DNA of 64,000 nucleotides from Gemmatimonadota bacterium (GTDB lineage: Bacteria > Gemmatimonadota > Gemmatimonadetes > Palauibacterales > Palauibacteraceae), in the NCBI GenBank assembly GCA_022826685.1, contig JAJDUL010000018.1:1-64000 (forward strand), given 5' to 3'. The position numbers and the translations under genes were made by a program. Under the pieces are notes generated by a model. The model did no database searches and was not told where the DNA came from. It saw nothing but the letters and a program-made list of their open reading frames with translations. Shown here piece by piece: positions 42,594 through 51,216 of this stretch (positions within the stretch are counted from its first letter, which is position 1; each line of letters begins with the position of its first letter).

Positions 42594-43788
42594 AGGTCAC
42601 CTCGTATACGACGACGTTTAGCACGTCCAGTTCGTCGCGGTGCACGCCGAGGACGAGTGTTCCGGTCACGTCGAGGACCTGGAACCTGGGCGGCGTCTCC
42701 ACCTGTCCCAGCCACTCTCCGTCCGGGGAAATGACGGTGTACGGGGACCCCTCTTCCGGGTAGGCGGGCCGGTAGGAGGGCAGCCATATGTTGCCGTCGG
42801 CGTCGGCGAAGGGGGTACTGAAGAACGGAATCGGCTGGCCGATCATGGCGCGATACCGGTCCATGTCTTCCTGGATGATCTCCTCGAGCCGGGCATCGGA
42901 CACTCCGTAGTGCCTCCGGCCCAACGTTCGATTATAGGCCTCGCCGTGCTCCAGGAGTTCCTCGGTCAGCAGGTTGGGCCCGGGTCGCCAGCGCGTGATC
43001 TGCTCTACCCTGCCGTCCGGCAGACGCCAGGTGATCTCGGGCCTGTCGGACCTCGTATGGACGAACCGCCCGGCCGCGACCGTGACCTCGCCGATGGGCC
43101 GAATGATCGGCGGCTGCTGCTCCGACCGCTGTCGCGGGTAGTGGTCGTACGACGCGACCGTGTCGAGGGCGCCGGTTTCGATATCGAACAGGGTCATGTG
43201 CCCGGCGAGCCACTCCTCCTCGAGGTCGATCCAGAGACGGTTGGGGAATCGATCCATCATCATCAGCTCGCCGGATGAACCGATCCCAGCCACCCCGAAG
43301 TGCGCTGCCCGGGGGAGGCTCACGATGCGGGCGACCGAATCGCCGACGAAGAGGGTGAGGCGAGACTGACGATCATCGGGCACAAGGACGCTGTCCTGGC
43401 CCAGGACGAACACCGAGTAGGGGGAGATGACTTCGCCCGGTCCCTCTCCAGCCCTGGCGAGCACCTCGTGCGTCGTGCCGTCCGGACTAAGGACGATGAC
43501 TTCGCTGTACCAGGCAACGACCGCACTCCCATCCGGCAGGAGCCGGCCGGCATCGACGAACTGGAATTCGTAGTCGCCGGGGTTGGCTCCGTGCCGGTAC
43601 AGCGGCTCGGCCGCGAGGGTGAAGGGTGCCTCGACCTCCGGCTCCCCCGCGTACTCGACGATCCGCACGCCCGCGCTGTCCCGGATCTGGACCTGGACCT
43701 CGCCGGTGGGCCCGGCGTCGCCCCCGCAGGCGGCGAGGGCCGCCGCCAGGATCGGTACGCGGCTCGACGTCGGTACGCGGCTCTTCAC
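42571..43788 (-). CDS. Beta-propeller lipoprotein (array member 5)
   Basis: The protein has 405 residues. GTG 43788 overlaps the stop of member 6 by four bases. The N-terminal signal 'VPILAAALAACGGDAGP' has a lipobox Cys about residue 21. 'VQIRDSAGVRIVEYAGEPEV' keeps the RDSAGV mark but the body differs from members 1, 2 and 4. The blade motif is 'LARAGEGPGEVISPYSVFVL'. Others are 'IPFFSTPFADADGNIWLPSY' and 'VISPDGEWLGQVETPPRFQV'. The closest match in the window is to no single paralogue. Its start region contains a 13-bp direct repeat encoding 'SRVP' twice. Function unknown. Confidence 0.82.
   Translation of the reverse strand: MKSRVPTSSRVPILAAALAACGGDAGPTGEVQVQIRDSAGVRIVEYAGEPEVEAPFTLAAEPLYRHGANPGDYEFQFVDAGRLLPDGSAVVAWYSEVIVLSPDGTTHEVLARAGEGPGEVISPYSVFVLGQDSVLVPDDRQSRLTLFVGDSVARIVSLPRAAHFGVAGIGSSGELMMMDRFPNRLWIDLEEEWLAGHMTLFDIETGALDTVASYDHYPRQRSEQQPPIIRPIGEVTVAAGRFVHTRSDRPEITWRLPDGRVEQITRWRPGPNLLTEELLEHGEAYNRTLGRRHYGVSDARLEEIIQEDMDRYRAMIGQPIPFFSTPFADADGNIWLPSYRPAYPEEGSPYTVISPDGEWLGQVETPPRFQVLDVTGTLVLGVHRDELDVLNVVVYEVTSAQPTRR
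43753..43783 (+). repeat. 13-bp direct repeat in the signal-peptide region of member 5
   Basis: cggtacgcggctc occurs at 43753-43765 and 43771-43783, separated by gacgt, and gives the 'SRVPTSSRVP' segment. It looks like a slippage product. Confidence 0.6.
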
Positions 43789-44921
43789 CGGGCGAAGGGG
43801 AGGTCCGCGATGTCGTACCAGTCGAGGGCCCGGTCCGGAATCCCGTCGCCATCGTCCGGCCCGACCTGCCGATCGACGAGCACGACCAGGGTCGACCCCA
43901 GGAGGTCGAAGGCCCTGAGCCGATCCCGGACCCGCACCGACCCGACGTATTCGGCGGCGTCGTACACGTCCAGCCAGGACCATTCGTGCTGGTCGCGGCC
44001 CGTGGCGACCCAGTATCGGTTGGCGGCGTCGAAGAGATGCTCGCCCGCGGACAGATAGTAGTGCTTCGGAGTGGCGCGATACCTCTCCAACCCCTCGTCG
44101 ATGGCGGGCGTGCGCGGGAGACCCTGCGATCTGTTGAGGGCCAAGAGTTCCTCTTCGCGCCGGGCCACGTCCCGCTCGTTCGGGAGTTCCGGGACGTAGG
44201 TCGGTGCGCGGAGCACGGTGGCGTCGCCGGTTTCGCCGACGAAGATCAGATGCCCTTCGCAGGCCACGAACGCCCAGCCCCCGGCCGAGTCCGGGATACC
44301 ATGGATGATCTGCCCGCACTCGATGTCCCACGGACCGGGCGGCGACTCTTCCTGACGCACCGTCTCCCCGGAGGCGATGTCCACGTCGTACCGGGTCATC
44401 AGCGATCCGGACATCCGGCCGAGCATCACCATGTAGTCCAGCGACACGCCTGAGACCGTGGCGCCGAACGATGGGAAGGGCTGGAATACATCCGGCAGCA
44501 GCACATCCGACACGTAGGCGCCCGATGGCTCGAAGACCGTGAAGCGGCCCAGGTCGGAATCCACCACGCCGACGGTTCCCGCCTCTCCGCGGGCGAGCTG
44601 CGCGGGATCGCCGAACTCGCCGGGGCCTTCGCCCTCGCGCCCGAAGACCCCCACGACGCGGCCAGCCCCCGCCACGCAGCGGACCTGCCCTTCGTAGGAG
44701 TCGATGACGCAGGCCGTGCGCTCGTCCGCGAGCAGCGCGACTTCCTCGCTCTCGCTCAGCGGCACGGCGGCCGTGCCGATCAATTCGGGCGTGAAGACGG
44801 CCTCGTCGGCGGCTTCACCCGGACCGCACGCCACGCATGCGGCGGCGATGGCCATGAGTGGAAGTCGCGCGCCCGCGTGGACCCACTGAGTGCGGAGGGG
44901 ACCTCGGTACATGTGACGCAT
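43785..44921 (-). CDS. Beta-propeller-like lipoprotein, divergent (array member 6)
   Basis: The protein has 378 residues. The signal 'LMAIAAACVACGPGEA' offers two possible lipobox Cys residues. ATG 44912 is an alternative start. The blade mark is 'GVFGREGEGPGEFGDPAQLA'. It lacks RDSAGV. 'YDVDIASGETVRQEESPPGP' and 'WDIECGQIIHGIPDSAGGWA' give an extra Cys pair that could form a disulfide in the periplasm. It is the first propeller gene of the leftward run and is preceded by repeat copy B. Function unknown, and the fold is inferred from the blade motif only. Confidence 0.78.
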   Translation of the reverse strand: MRHMYRGPLRTQWVHAGARLPLMAIAAACVACGPGEAADEAVFTPELIGTAAVPLSESEEVALLADERTACVIDSYEGQVRCVAGAGRVVGVFGREGEGPGEFGDPAQLARGEAGTVGVVDSDLGRFTVFEPSGAYVSDVLLPDVFQPFPSFGATVSGVSLDYMVMLGRMSGSLMTRYDVDIASGETVRQEESPPGPWDIECGQIIHGIPDSAGGWAFVACEGHLIFVGETGDATVLRAPTYVPELPNERDVARREEELLALNRSQGLPRTPAIDEGLERYRATPKHYYLSAGEHLFDAANRYWVATGRDQHEWSWLDVYDAAEYVGSVRVRDRLRAFDLLGSTLVVLVDRQVGPDDGDGIPDRALDWYDIADLPFAR

Positions 44922-44923
44922 GA

Positions 44924-44993
44924 AACTCTCCCCCGGATCGATTCGGTCTTTTCCGAACCGGGGACACGGTCAGCGGCGGCTTTGGTTGTGCGG
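44924..44993. repeat. Direct repeat copy B, carrying a relic of a propeller gene 3' end
   Basis: This copy lies upstream of array member 6. It resembles copy A, including the part that in copy A encodes the last residues and stop of member 5. Here that part is no longer attached to a full gene and is frameshifted by one base. It looks like the remains of a lost or rearranged paralogue. Confidence 0.7.
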
Positions 44994-45016
44994 GAGTGCG
45001 CGGGGAGCGTGCCGCG

Positions 45017-46030
45017 TCAGTCGGGTTGGCCGTGGATCCATGCGGCCCAGGCGTCGACATCGGTGCCGAAGTCCTCGCCGCTGATGGCCTGGAGGAAGGC
45101 GATGGCCGGCGCGCGCGTCCCGCGGTGCTCTGCGCCCGCGTGCGCGAGCAGGAGATCGGGTCGTTCACGGACCAGCCGCCGGCCGAACTCGGGTGTGATG
45201 CCCGTCGCGACGAGGGCGCGGAGCATCGTGCCGAACCCCCACGCGTGCGTTCCACCGAAGAGCGCGAGCAGAGGCTCTTCCGCAGGCGTCCAGTCCACCG
45301 GGCGCAGCGAGACGTCGGAGGCGGTCAGACCCCGGAGCACACCGCTGGCCATTCCGCCGACTTGATCCATGGGATCCGTCAGGGAAAGGACGAGCGCGTG
45401 CCACGCCGGGTCGCGATCCACGAAATTGCTGAGCACGAGCGTGGCGACCTCGCGGGTCTGCCACGAAACGTCCCTCGCCAGGACTTCGTGGGCGAGGCTT
45501 TCGTCGCGTCTCCGGTCCGCGCGGTCGAGCAGGCGCCAGACTTCAGCGAACGTTTCGACGTCGATTCCCATCCACCCGGCCACCTCGCCGATGCGATCGG
45601 CATCGTCCCGCACGTAGAGCATCTGAGCCGCCATATGCAGCAGCCCGGGGTGTTCCTCCCCGAACGCCTTCAGGCTCTCCAGGGCTTCCGGCAGGACGAG
45701 GGTATCGCTGCCGATCGAACGAGGGCGTACGCGGGTGGCGTCTTCCACTCCGACCACGATCGTGTAGACCTCGTCGGACCCCATGGTCCGGTATGACGTG
45801 GCGGTCGCCTCGGGGAATCCGAGCTCGCGCTCCATGACGGCCGCACAGGCGTGGAACGGCTGGTCGGGAGCCAGTTCCTGGATGGCGTCGAAGAGGTCCT
45901 GCGCGTTCCACTCCTTCAACCCGACGAACTCGACCGGTCCGTCGGGTCCTTCAATGACCTGCCCGACGCTCGGGGCGGCCGTCACCGCGAGGAGCACGAC
46001 CAGGCCGGGCAGTGCACGCAGGAGCTTCAT
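45017..46030 (-). CDS. Exported HEAT-like helical repeat protein
   Basis: The protein has 337 residues. The signal 'LLRALPGLVVLLAVTAAPSV' ends near 'GQVIEG'. After a small domain ('GLKEWNAQDLFDAIQELAPD') the rest is alpha-helical with HEAT/ARM-like spacing, for example 'ARDVSWQTREVATLVLSNFV' and 'FGTMLRALVATGITPEFGRR'. No catalytic motif is seen. ATG 46045 is an alternative start. It lies between the second HEAT-like gene and the propeller array in the same orientation. A scaffold or binding role in the periplasm is inferred from the repeats only. Confidence 0.65.
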   Translation of the reverse strand: MKLLRALPGLVVLLAVTAAPSVGQVIEGPDGPVEFVGLKEWNAQDLFDAIQELAPDQPFHACAAVMERELGFPEATATSYRTMGSDEVYTIVVGVEDATRVRPRSIGSDTLVLPEALESLKAFGEEHPGLLHMAAQMLYVRDDADRIGEVAGWMGIDVETFAEVWRLLDRADRRRDESLAHEVLARDVSWQTREVATLVLSNFVDRDPAWHALVLSLTDPMDQVGGMASGVLRGLTASDVSLRPVDWTPAEEPLLALFGGTHAWGFGTMLRALVATGITPEFGRRLVRERPDLLLAHAGAEHRGTRAPAIAFLQAISGEDFGTDVDAWAAWIHGQPD

Positions 46031-46100
46031 CGGGCTCGCACCCATTCGGAGTCTTGGTCTCAACCACCCGGAATCGGGACGGCGACTCCTGTTCCGCGTC

Positions 46101-47921
46101 TCATCCGGGTCGCCTTGGCAACGTATCGATGGCCGAAGGGGGTAGCGAATCCGCAACCACCGAATCGACTGCCGGGGGACGCAGCAACTCGAGGAGGAAG
46201 TCGACGGCCTCTTCGGATTCCGTGCGGCCGAGCCAGTAGATGCCGCGCTCCCGCACCTCCTGATCGGGTTCGTCGCGGATCAGTTCCATCAATACCCTCG
46301 GAGCGGTCGGGTCGGCCCCTGCCCGCTGGTAGATCGCGTAGATGGCCTGCCGTTTCAGGAAGGGCTCGGACAGTTCCCCGTAGAGATCGGCGAGATAACC
46401 CACCGTCAACGTCGGGTGGGCCGCCCACGCGCTGAAGGCCGCGCCGCGCACGTCGCTGGCCACCTCCGTGTCGTACGCGACCAGGCGCGCCCATTCCGCG
46501 GTCTGCATGTCCTCCTTCTCCCTCACCTTGCGCGCCAGCGCGCGGAGCAGCGTCTCCCTGCGATCGTCCGAATCGAGCTGGTCGTAGAGTCGAACGAACA
46601 CTCCGCCTTCCACGTGATCGAGGTCGCGCAGCGCATTGATCGCCTGGTAACGAATGCGGTCGGACTTCGAGCGGTTGGCAACCGCGCTGACGAGAGCGTT
46701 CTGGATCGCGGTCGGCGCCGACGCGTCCACCGCATACCGGCTGCTGCGGAGCCCGCTGATCGCGTCGCTCTGCTCGGTGTCGTCATCCGAATCCCGGAGC
46801 GTTGCCGCGAGCACTCGGAACGCGGCCCGGGAGTTGAAACGCCACAGTTCCTGGAGAGCGCTTCTGCGAACCGACTGCTCCGGATGGTTCGCGATGATGC
46901 CCAGGAGGACGCGCTCGGATTCCTCGGTTTCCTCCCTCGCGATGAGTTCAACCGCCTCATCGTGAAGCCGCATCGAGCACTCATCCTCGCGGGTCAGGAC
47001 ATCGCGAAGCACCTGCACCCGGTTGACGTCATCGAAGCGCATCACGGCCTCGAGCGCCGCCAGCTGTACCGACACGTCTTCGCACGCTTCCTGTTCCTGA
47101 GACCCGGCGCGCAGGGCCTCCCGGAGTTCCACCCGTTGCCAATCGACGTTCGAGATCTCGCGCGCGTAGGCCGCAACCTGCTGCTCGTAGTCGGCGACGG
47201 GATCCGTATACTCCGCCAATCGCTGGGCCCAGTCCTCCACGGCCTGTACGTCCGGCTCGCCCTGTACGTCCGGCTCGCCCTGCGCTTCGGCCAGCAAATC
47301 GGCGGCCACCGAGTCCGGCAGAGCTGTCAGGTCGGCCGTCGACACGGGAAGCGAGAGGGTGCGCCCCCCCACCTCCATGGGCATCACGCGAAAGCCCGGC
47401 ATCGGGGCGGCGACGTCGAGCGTCTCCTCGGCCTCGCGCAGCAGCCGCTCCGCATCGCCGGCGTCGCCGCTCGACGCGAGCTGGCTTCGGATTTCGAAGT
47501 CCAGGGCGCGCGCGTCATGGTACAGCCGCCCGGCGTCCCTGCCCATGCGAGGAACGGCCGGCCGCGCTTCGTCAAACCCGACCATGAGTATTTCCAGCAG
47601 CAAACGCGCTTCGGCCAGGTCGCCGAGGCGATAGCGGGCGAACGCTTCCCAGTAGTAGGAGTCGGGCTCGAACCGGGGCGTAACGAGCGGAGACTCGGTT
47701 CGTACCGCCTGGAAGAGCGCCACTGCGCGTTCGAACTCCTCCGCGTTGATCGCGCGACGCGCCTCGAGGAATCGCGCCACCTCCTCCTGCTGGACCGTCT
47801 GCGCGGCAAGGCCGTCCGCCCCGAACGCCCGCAGCGCATCGGGCGCGGGCGCGGCGTCCACGATGGCGAGACCGGCAAGCAGCAGCCCGGTCCAGGTCAA
47901 GTGTCTCACACGGTCACTCAT
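46101..47921 (-). CDS. Exported HEAT-repeat protein with TPR-like N-terminal part
   Basis: The protein has 606 residues. GGAGG lies upstream of ATG 47921. The signal 'LTWTGLLLAGLAIVDAAPAP' is followed by a TPR-like section ('YYWEAFARYRLGDLAEARLL') and, from about residue 280, HEAT repeats such as 'ERVLLGIIANHPEQSVRRSA' and 'YAVDASAPTAIQNALVSAVA' with a repeating DxxVR-like rhythm. It ends in a Pro/Ser-rich tail. A duplicated 'GEPDVQ' segment comes from an 18-bp tandem repeat. It is probably part of the sigma/anti-sigma transcript. The partner protein is unknown. Confidence 0.75.
   Translation of the reverse strand: MSDRVRHLTWTGLLLAGLAIVDAAPAPDALRAFGADGLAAQTVQQEEVARFLEARRAINAEEFERAVALFQAVRTESPLVTPRFEPDSYYWEAFARYRLGDLAEARLLLEILMVGFDEARPAVPRMGRDAGRLYHDARALDFEIRSQLASSGDAGDAERLLREAEETLDVAAPMPGFRVMPMEVGGRTLSLPVSTADLTALPDSVAADLLAEAQGEPDVQGEPDVQAVEDWAQRLAEYTDPVADYEQQVAAYAREISNVDWQRVELREALRAGSQEQEACEDVSVQLAALEAVMRFDDVNRVQVLRDVLTREDECSMRLHDEAVELIAREETEESERVLLGIIANHPEQSVRRSALQELWRFNSRAAFRVLAATLRDSDDDTEQSDAISGLRSSRYAVDASAPTAIQNALVSAVANRSKSDRIRYQAINALRDLDHVEGGVFVRLYDQLDSDDRRETLLRALARKVREKEDMQTAEWARLVAYDTEVASDVRGAAFSAWAAHPTLTVGYLADLYGELSEPFLKRQAIYAIYQRAGADPTAPRVLMELIRDEPDQEVRERGIYWLGRTESEEAVDFLLELLRPPAVDSVVADSLPPSAIDTLPRRPG
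47244..47279 (-). repeat. Tandem 18-bp repeat inside the HEAT-repeat gene
   Basis: ctgtacgtccggctcgcc occurs twice without a gap and codes for a duplicated QGEPDV hexapeptide in a linker between the TPR-like and HEAT parts. Confidence 0.75.
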
Positions 47922-47992
47922 GGTATGCCTCCGTACTCTCTGGTCGACTCTATGATCGCTCTCCATCGTCCTGTATTGCGCTCGCATCCGGA

Positions 47993-49084
47993 TCACGTGC
48001 CGCTCGCGGACCGAAGCCGCATCAGCGTCCCCTGCCGTTCCATGCTCTCGCGAGCCAGTTCGCGCTCGAAGTCCGGGGCGTCCGGGCCCAGGCGCGCGAT
48101 CTGCACGAGGATGAGTTCGAGATCCTGCAGCAACGTCCGCGCCTGCTGTCCGTCGGCGGCGGGCGTCGCGAGCCGTGAACGGGTCTCCACCACCAGTTCG
48201 CGCGCCCACCGGGCGAGATCCTCCTGGGACTCGTCGGTGCCGATATCCGTGCGGAAGGCGACGAGCAGGGTGCGGGCCCGGTCGAGGTGTCCCGCCATGT
48301 CGTATTCGTCGGCTGCGGAGCGCAGCGCGGCGCCGGCGGGCCGTTGCGCCGTCGAACTGACGGCGGCGCCGACCGGCGGGTCCGCCTCGGGCCGGGTCGC
48401 CGCCGGGGTCGGATCGGCTGCCGGCGGGGGCACGGCCGCCGCGAACTGCCGGTTCGTCTCCAGGGGCTCCTCGACGACGGAGAGCGCCAGCGCCTCCTCG
48501 GCGGCCGTCGGCGCGAGGGGCCCGGAGTCGGTCGCCGCGATCGACGCCACAGTCGTCCCCGCCGCTCCGACCGGCGTCGGCGCCGCTGCCGCCACCGTCT
48601 CGGGTTCTGCGGGCACCGGCAGCTGCGGGACACCGTCGAGCGCCAAGGCCAGCGCGACCGAAGCGGCGGCGGCTCCCGTCAGCCATGCCGCGGTCCGGCC
48701 GGGCCGTCGCCCGAGCGTCCGGGCCACGACGAGCCGGAGCGAGCCGCGGGTCACCTCCCGCGCGCCGGGGGCCTCCGGCTGCCGCGCGACCCATTCGGCC
48801 TCGATGCGTTCCCACATCGCCTCGAGCGGCGCGGGCGGCGGATCGTGGTAGCCCAGCACATCGAACGGGCGATCGACGTCGTCTCCGATGCAGTCCACGG
48901 CGTCCGCCATGCCCGCCAGGTCCGTCGACTCCGGCTCGTCGGACACCGGCGGCGCGCCGAGCCGCGTCTCGATCCCGGCCCACATCGCCTCGACCGGGGG
49001 CGCCGGCGGGTCGTGGTAGTCCGCCGCCTCCCGGCGGAGGAACCGGGCAAAGCGGCTCGCGTCGTCCATGCGATCTTTCAGCAT
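47993..49084 (-). CDS. Putative anti-sigma factor, single-pass membrane protein
   Basis: The protein has 363 residues. ATG 49084 is favoured by a GGGAG site at good spacing, and it overlaps the sigma gene by 7 bp. The cytosolic N-terminal part holds two copies of a short motif: 'DYHDPPAPPVEAMWAGIE' (about residues 21-38) and 'GYHDPPPAPLEAMWERIE' (about 78-95). One helix ('AWLTGAAAASVALALALDGV') spans the membrane. An Ala/Pro-rich periplasmic section follows. No zinc-finger HxxxC set is present. Identification as anti-sigma rests on operon position and topology. Confidence 0.6.
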   Translation of the reverse strand: MLKDRMDDASRFARFLRREAADYHDPPAPPVEAMWAGIETRLGAPPVSDEPESTDLAGMADAVDCIGDDVDRPFDVLGYHDPPPAPLEAMWERIEAEWVARQPEAPGAREVTRGSLRLVVARTLGRRPGRTAAWLTGAAAASVALALALDGVPQLPVPAEPETVAAAAPTPVGAAGTTVASIAATDSGPLAPTAAEEALALSVVEEPLETNRQFAAAVPPPAADPTPAATRPEADPPVGAAVSSTAQRPAGAALRSAADEYDMAGHLDRARTLLVAFRTDIGTDESQEDLARWARELVVETRSRLATPAADGQQARTLLQDLELILVQIARLGPDAPDFERELARESMERQGTLMRLRSASGT

Positions 49085-49620
49085 GCCCATTCTCCCGCGA
49101 AGTCCGCGAGCTTCTCCCGCAGGCGGCTGCGGGCCCGGAAGAGCTGCGACTTGGAGGTCCCGGCCTTGATCCCGAGCATCGCCCCGATCTCCTCGTGCGT
49201 GTAGCCCTCGAGGTCGTGCAGCAGGAAGACGGTTCGATAGCCCGCGGGAAGCTCGTCGATCGCGCGGTGCAGCCGACCCTTCACGTCGGGTTCGAGGCGG
49301 TTCAGGCCGCCGGTCGAGCGGAGATCCTCGTGCAGCGCGGTCTCGCGGCTGCGAAAGCGCTTCACCTTGCGGAGTCCGTTCAGCGACACCGTCGTCGCGA
49401 TCGATCCCAGCCACGTCCCGAACGCGGCCTCGCCGCGAAACGTGTCGATCTTCGTGAACGCCCGCACGAACGTCTCCTGCGTGAAATCCTGGGCGAGATG
49501 GTCCTCGCCCGCGAACCGGTAGCATATCCGGAATACGCGGTCGACGTGCGCGTCGTACAACGCGCGCGCCGCGTCCTCGTCTCCGTCCCTGAGCCGCTGA
49601 ATGAGTTGCGGTTCCGTCAC
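49078..49620 (-). CDS. ECF-family RNA polymerase sigma factor
   Basis: The protein has 180 residues from GTG 49620. Longer starts at 49674 or 49680 have no ribosome site. Region 2 is 'YRFAGEDHLAQDFTQETFVR' and 'FGTWLGSIATTVSLNGLRK', while region 4 is 'LPAGYRTVFLLHDLEGYTHE' with 'LGIKAGTSKSQLFRARSRLR' as the helix-turn-helix. It lacks region 3, as ECF factors do. The next gene downstream, overlapping by 7 bp, encodes a membrane protein of anti-sigma type, so it is probably held inactive until an envelope signal arrives. Its own target promoters are unknown. Confidence 0.9.
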   Translation of the reverse strand: MTEPQLIQRLRDGDEDAARALYDAHVDRVFRICYRFAGEDHLAQDFTQETFVRAFTKIDTFRGEAAFGTWLGSIATTVSLNGLRKVKRFRSRETALHEDLRSTGGLNRLEPDVKGRLHRAIDELPAGYRTVFLLHDLEGYTHEEIGAMLGIKAGTSKSQLFRARSRLREKLADFAGEWAC

Positions 49621-49806
49621 CGTGCCGGGATCTCCGGGTACACGTCGGTTCTTCCGCTTCCAGAACGGTGACACAGCCAACGCGGGATTAGTTGCGCGGG
49701 GGGCGACCCGACCCCGGCGAGGTTTCGCCGCGGCCGGGCGACGGGGGGCGGGGTTCCGGGAGCGGCCGAGACTCCCGGCCGGGCGCCGGGCGCCCGAACC
49801 CGTTAC

Positions 49807-51024
49807 TCAGGCGACGGCGACCGCCGCCCCCTGAATCACTTCGGCGATGTGTTCCAGCGCCCATTCGAGGCTGGCCTTTTCGATCGTGAGCGGAGGCGCA
49901 AAGCGGATCACCTGCTCGTGCGTCTCCTTGGCGAGCATCCCGCGCGCCTGCAGTTCCTCGCAGAACGGACGCGCATCCCCGGACTCGTCGCGGATCACGA
50001 CGCCGATGAACAGGCCGCGTCCCCGCACGTGATCCACGTGGGGAGAATCGATGGATTCCAGCTCCCGCCTGAACCAGGAGCCCAGTTCGTTCGACCGCTC
50101 GGCGAGATCTTCATCCCGGATCACGTCCAGCGCCGCCATCCCGACCGCCGCCGCGAGCGGATTCCCGCCGAACGTCGACCCGTGGTCTCCGGGATGGAAG
50201 ACGTCCATGATCTCGGAGTTCGCGAGGATCCCGGAGACGGGGAACACTCCACCGCCGAGCGCCTTCCCGACGATCATGATGTCGCCTCGGTCCGCCTCCC
50301 AGTCGGCGCAGAACAGCTTGCCGGTCCGCCCCAGGCCCGTCTGGATCTCGTCGTTGATCATGAGGACGTCGTTCGCCCGGCAGATCTCCAGCGCCCGCGC
50401 ATAGAAACCATCCGGCGGCACGACGACGCCCGCCTCGCCCTGGATGGGCTCCACGAGGAAGCCGACGGTGTTCGGCGTGATCGCCGCCTCGAGCGCGTCC
50501 GCGTCGCCGTAGGGAATCGGTACGAAGCCCGGCGTGAAGGGACCGAACCCGAACGTGGATCCCTCATCCGAGGAAAAGCCGACGATCGTCGTCGTCCGGC
50601 CGTGGAAGTTCTGCTCGCAGACGATGATCTCCGCCCGGTCCTCCGCCACGCCCTTCACGGTGTAGCCCCACTTGCGGGCCGCCTTGATCGCCGTCTCCAC
50701 CCCCTCGGCGCCGGTGTTCATCGGCAGCGCGCGCTCGAACCCCGTCATCTCGCACAGCTGCTGGAGGAACGGACCCATTCGGTCGTTGTGGAAGGCGCGC
50801 GACGTGAGCGTGAGCTTCTCCGCCTGCGCGCGCAGCGCCTCGATGATGCGGGGGTGACGGTGTCCCTGGTTCACCGCGGAATAGGCGCTCAGCATGTCGA
50901 GGTACTTCCTGCCCTCGACGTCCCACACCCACTCGCCTTCGCCGCGCTCGAGCACGACGGGAAGCGGGTGGTAGTTGTGGGCGCTCCACTTGTCGACCTG
51001 AGAGATGTAATCGCTGGTGTTCAT
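49807..51024 (-). CDS. rocD: Ornithine--oxo-acid aminotransferase (class III PLP enzyme)
   Basis: The protein has 405 residues. GAGGAAG precedes ATG 51024. Class III aminotransferase motifs are 'YSAVNQGHRHPRIIEALRAQ', 'MNTGAEGVETAIKAARKWGY' (PLP phosphate), 'LMINDEIQTGLGRTGKLFCA' with the pyridine Asp, and 'IMIVGKALGGGVFPVSG' with Lys about 253. The 'VNQGHRHP' and 'FLVEPIQGEAGVVVPP' stretches favour ornithine aminotransferase over acetylornithine aminotransferase. It interconverts ornithine and glutamate semialdehyde, linking arginine use to proline and glutamate. The substrate call is less certain than the family. Confidence 0.88.
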   Translation of the reverse strand: MNTSDYISQVDKWSAHNYHPLPVVLERGEGEWVWDVEGRKYLDMLSAYSAVNQGHRHPRIIEALRAQAEKLTLTSRAFHNDRMGPFLQQLCEMTGFERALPMNTGAEGVETAIKAARKWGYTVKGVAEDRAEIIVCEQNFHGRTTTIVGFSSDEGSTFGFGPFTPGFVPIPYGDADALEAAITPNTVGFLVEPIQGEAGVVVPPDGFYARALEICRANDVLMINDEIQTGLGRTGKLFCADWEADRGDIMIVGKALGGGVFPVSGILANSEIMDVFHPGDHGSTFGGNPLAAAVGMAALDVIRDEDLAERSNELGSWFRRELESIDSPHVDHVRGRGLFIGVVIRDESGDARPFCEELQARGMLAKETHEQVIRFAPPLTIEKASLEWALEHIAEVIQGAAVAVA

Positions 51025-51216
51025 CGCTTCCTCATTGGGCTGCCGAGCAATCCTCGGCCCTCGGTTGGAGCTGAACCCCGTCGGGGGACGGGAACCGTTC
51101 TCGCCGGATCGAACCGGACCTGAGAGAGTAGACGAAAAGCCCACGCCCGACAAGGTGATTCGGGCGCGTGTTCCCGCCGATCTCCGTCCCCTGCCGCGGG
51201 CTGCTACCTTGGGCGC

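Noticed and set aside
46416-48851. An 811-residue plus-strand ORF opposite the HEAT-repeat and anti-sigma genes
   Set aside because: The opposite strand has signal peptides, ribosome sites and recognisable repeats. The plus-strand frame has none.
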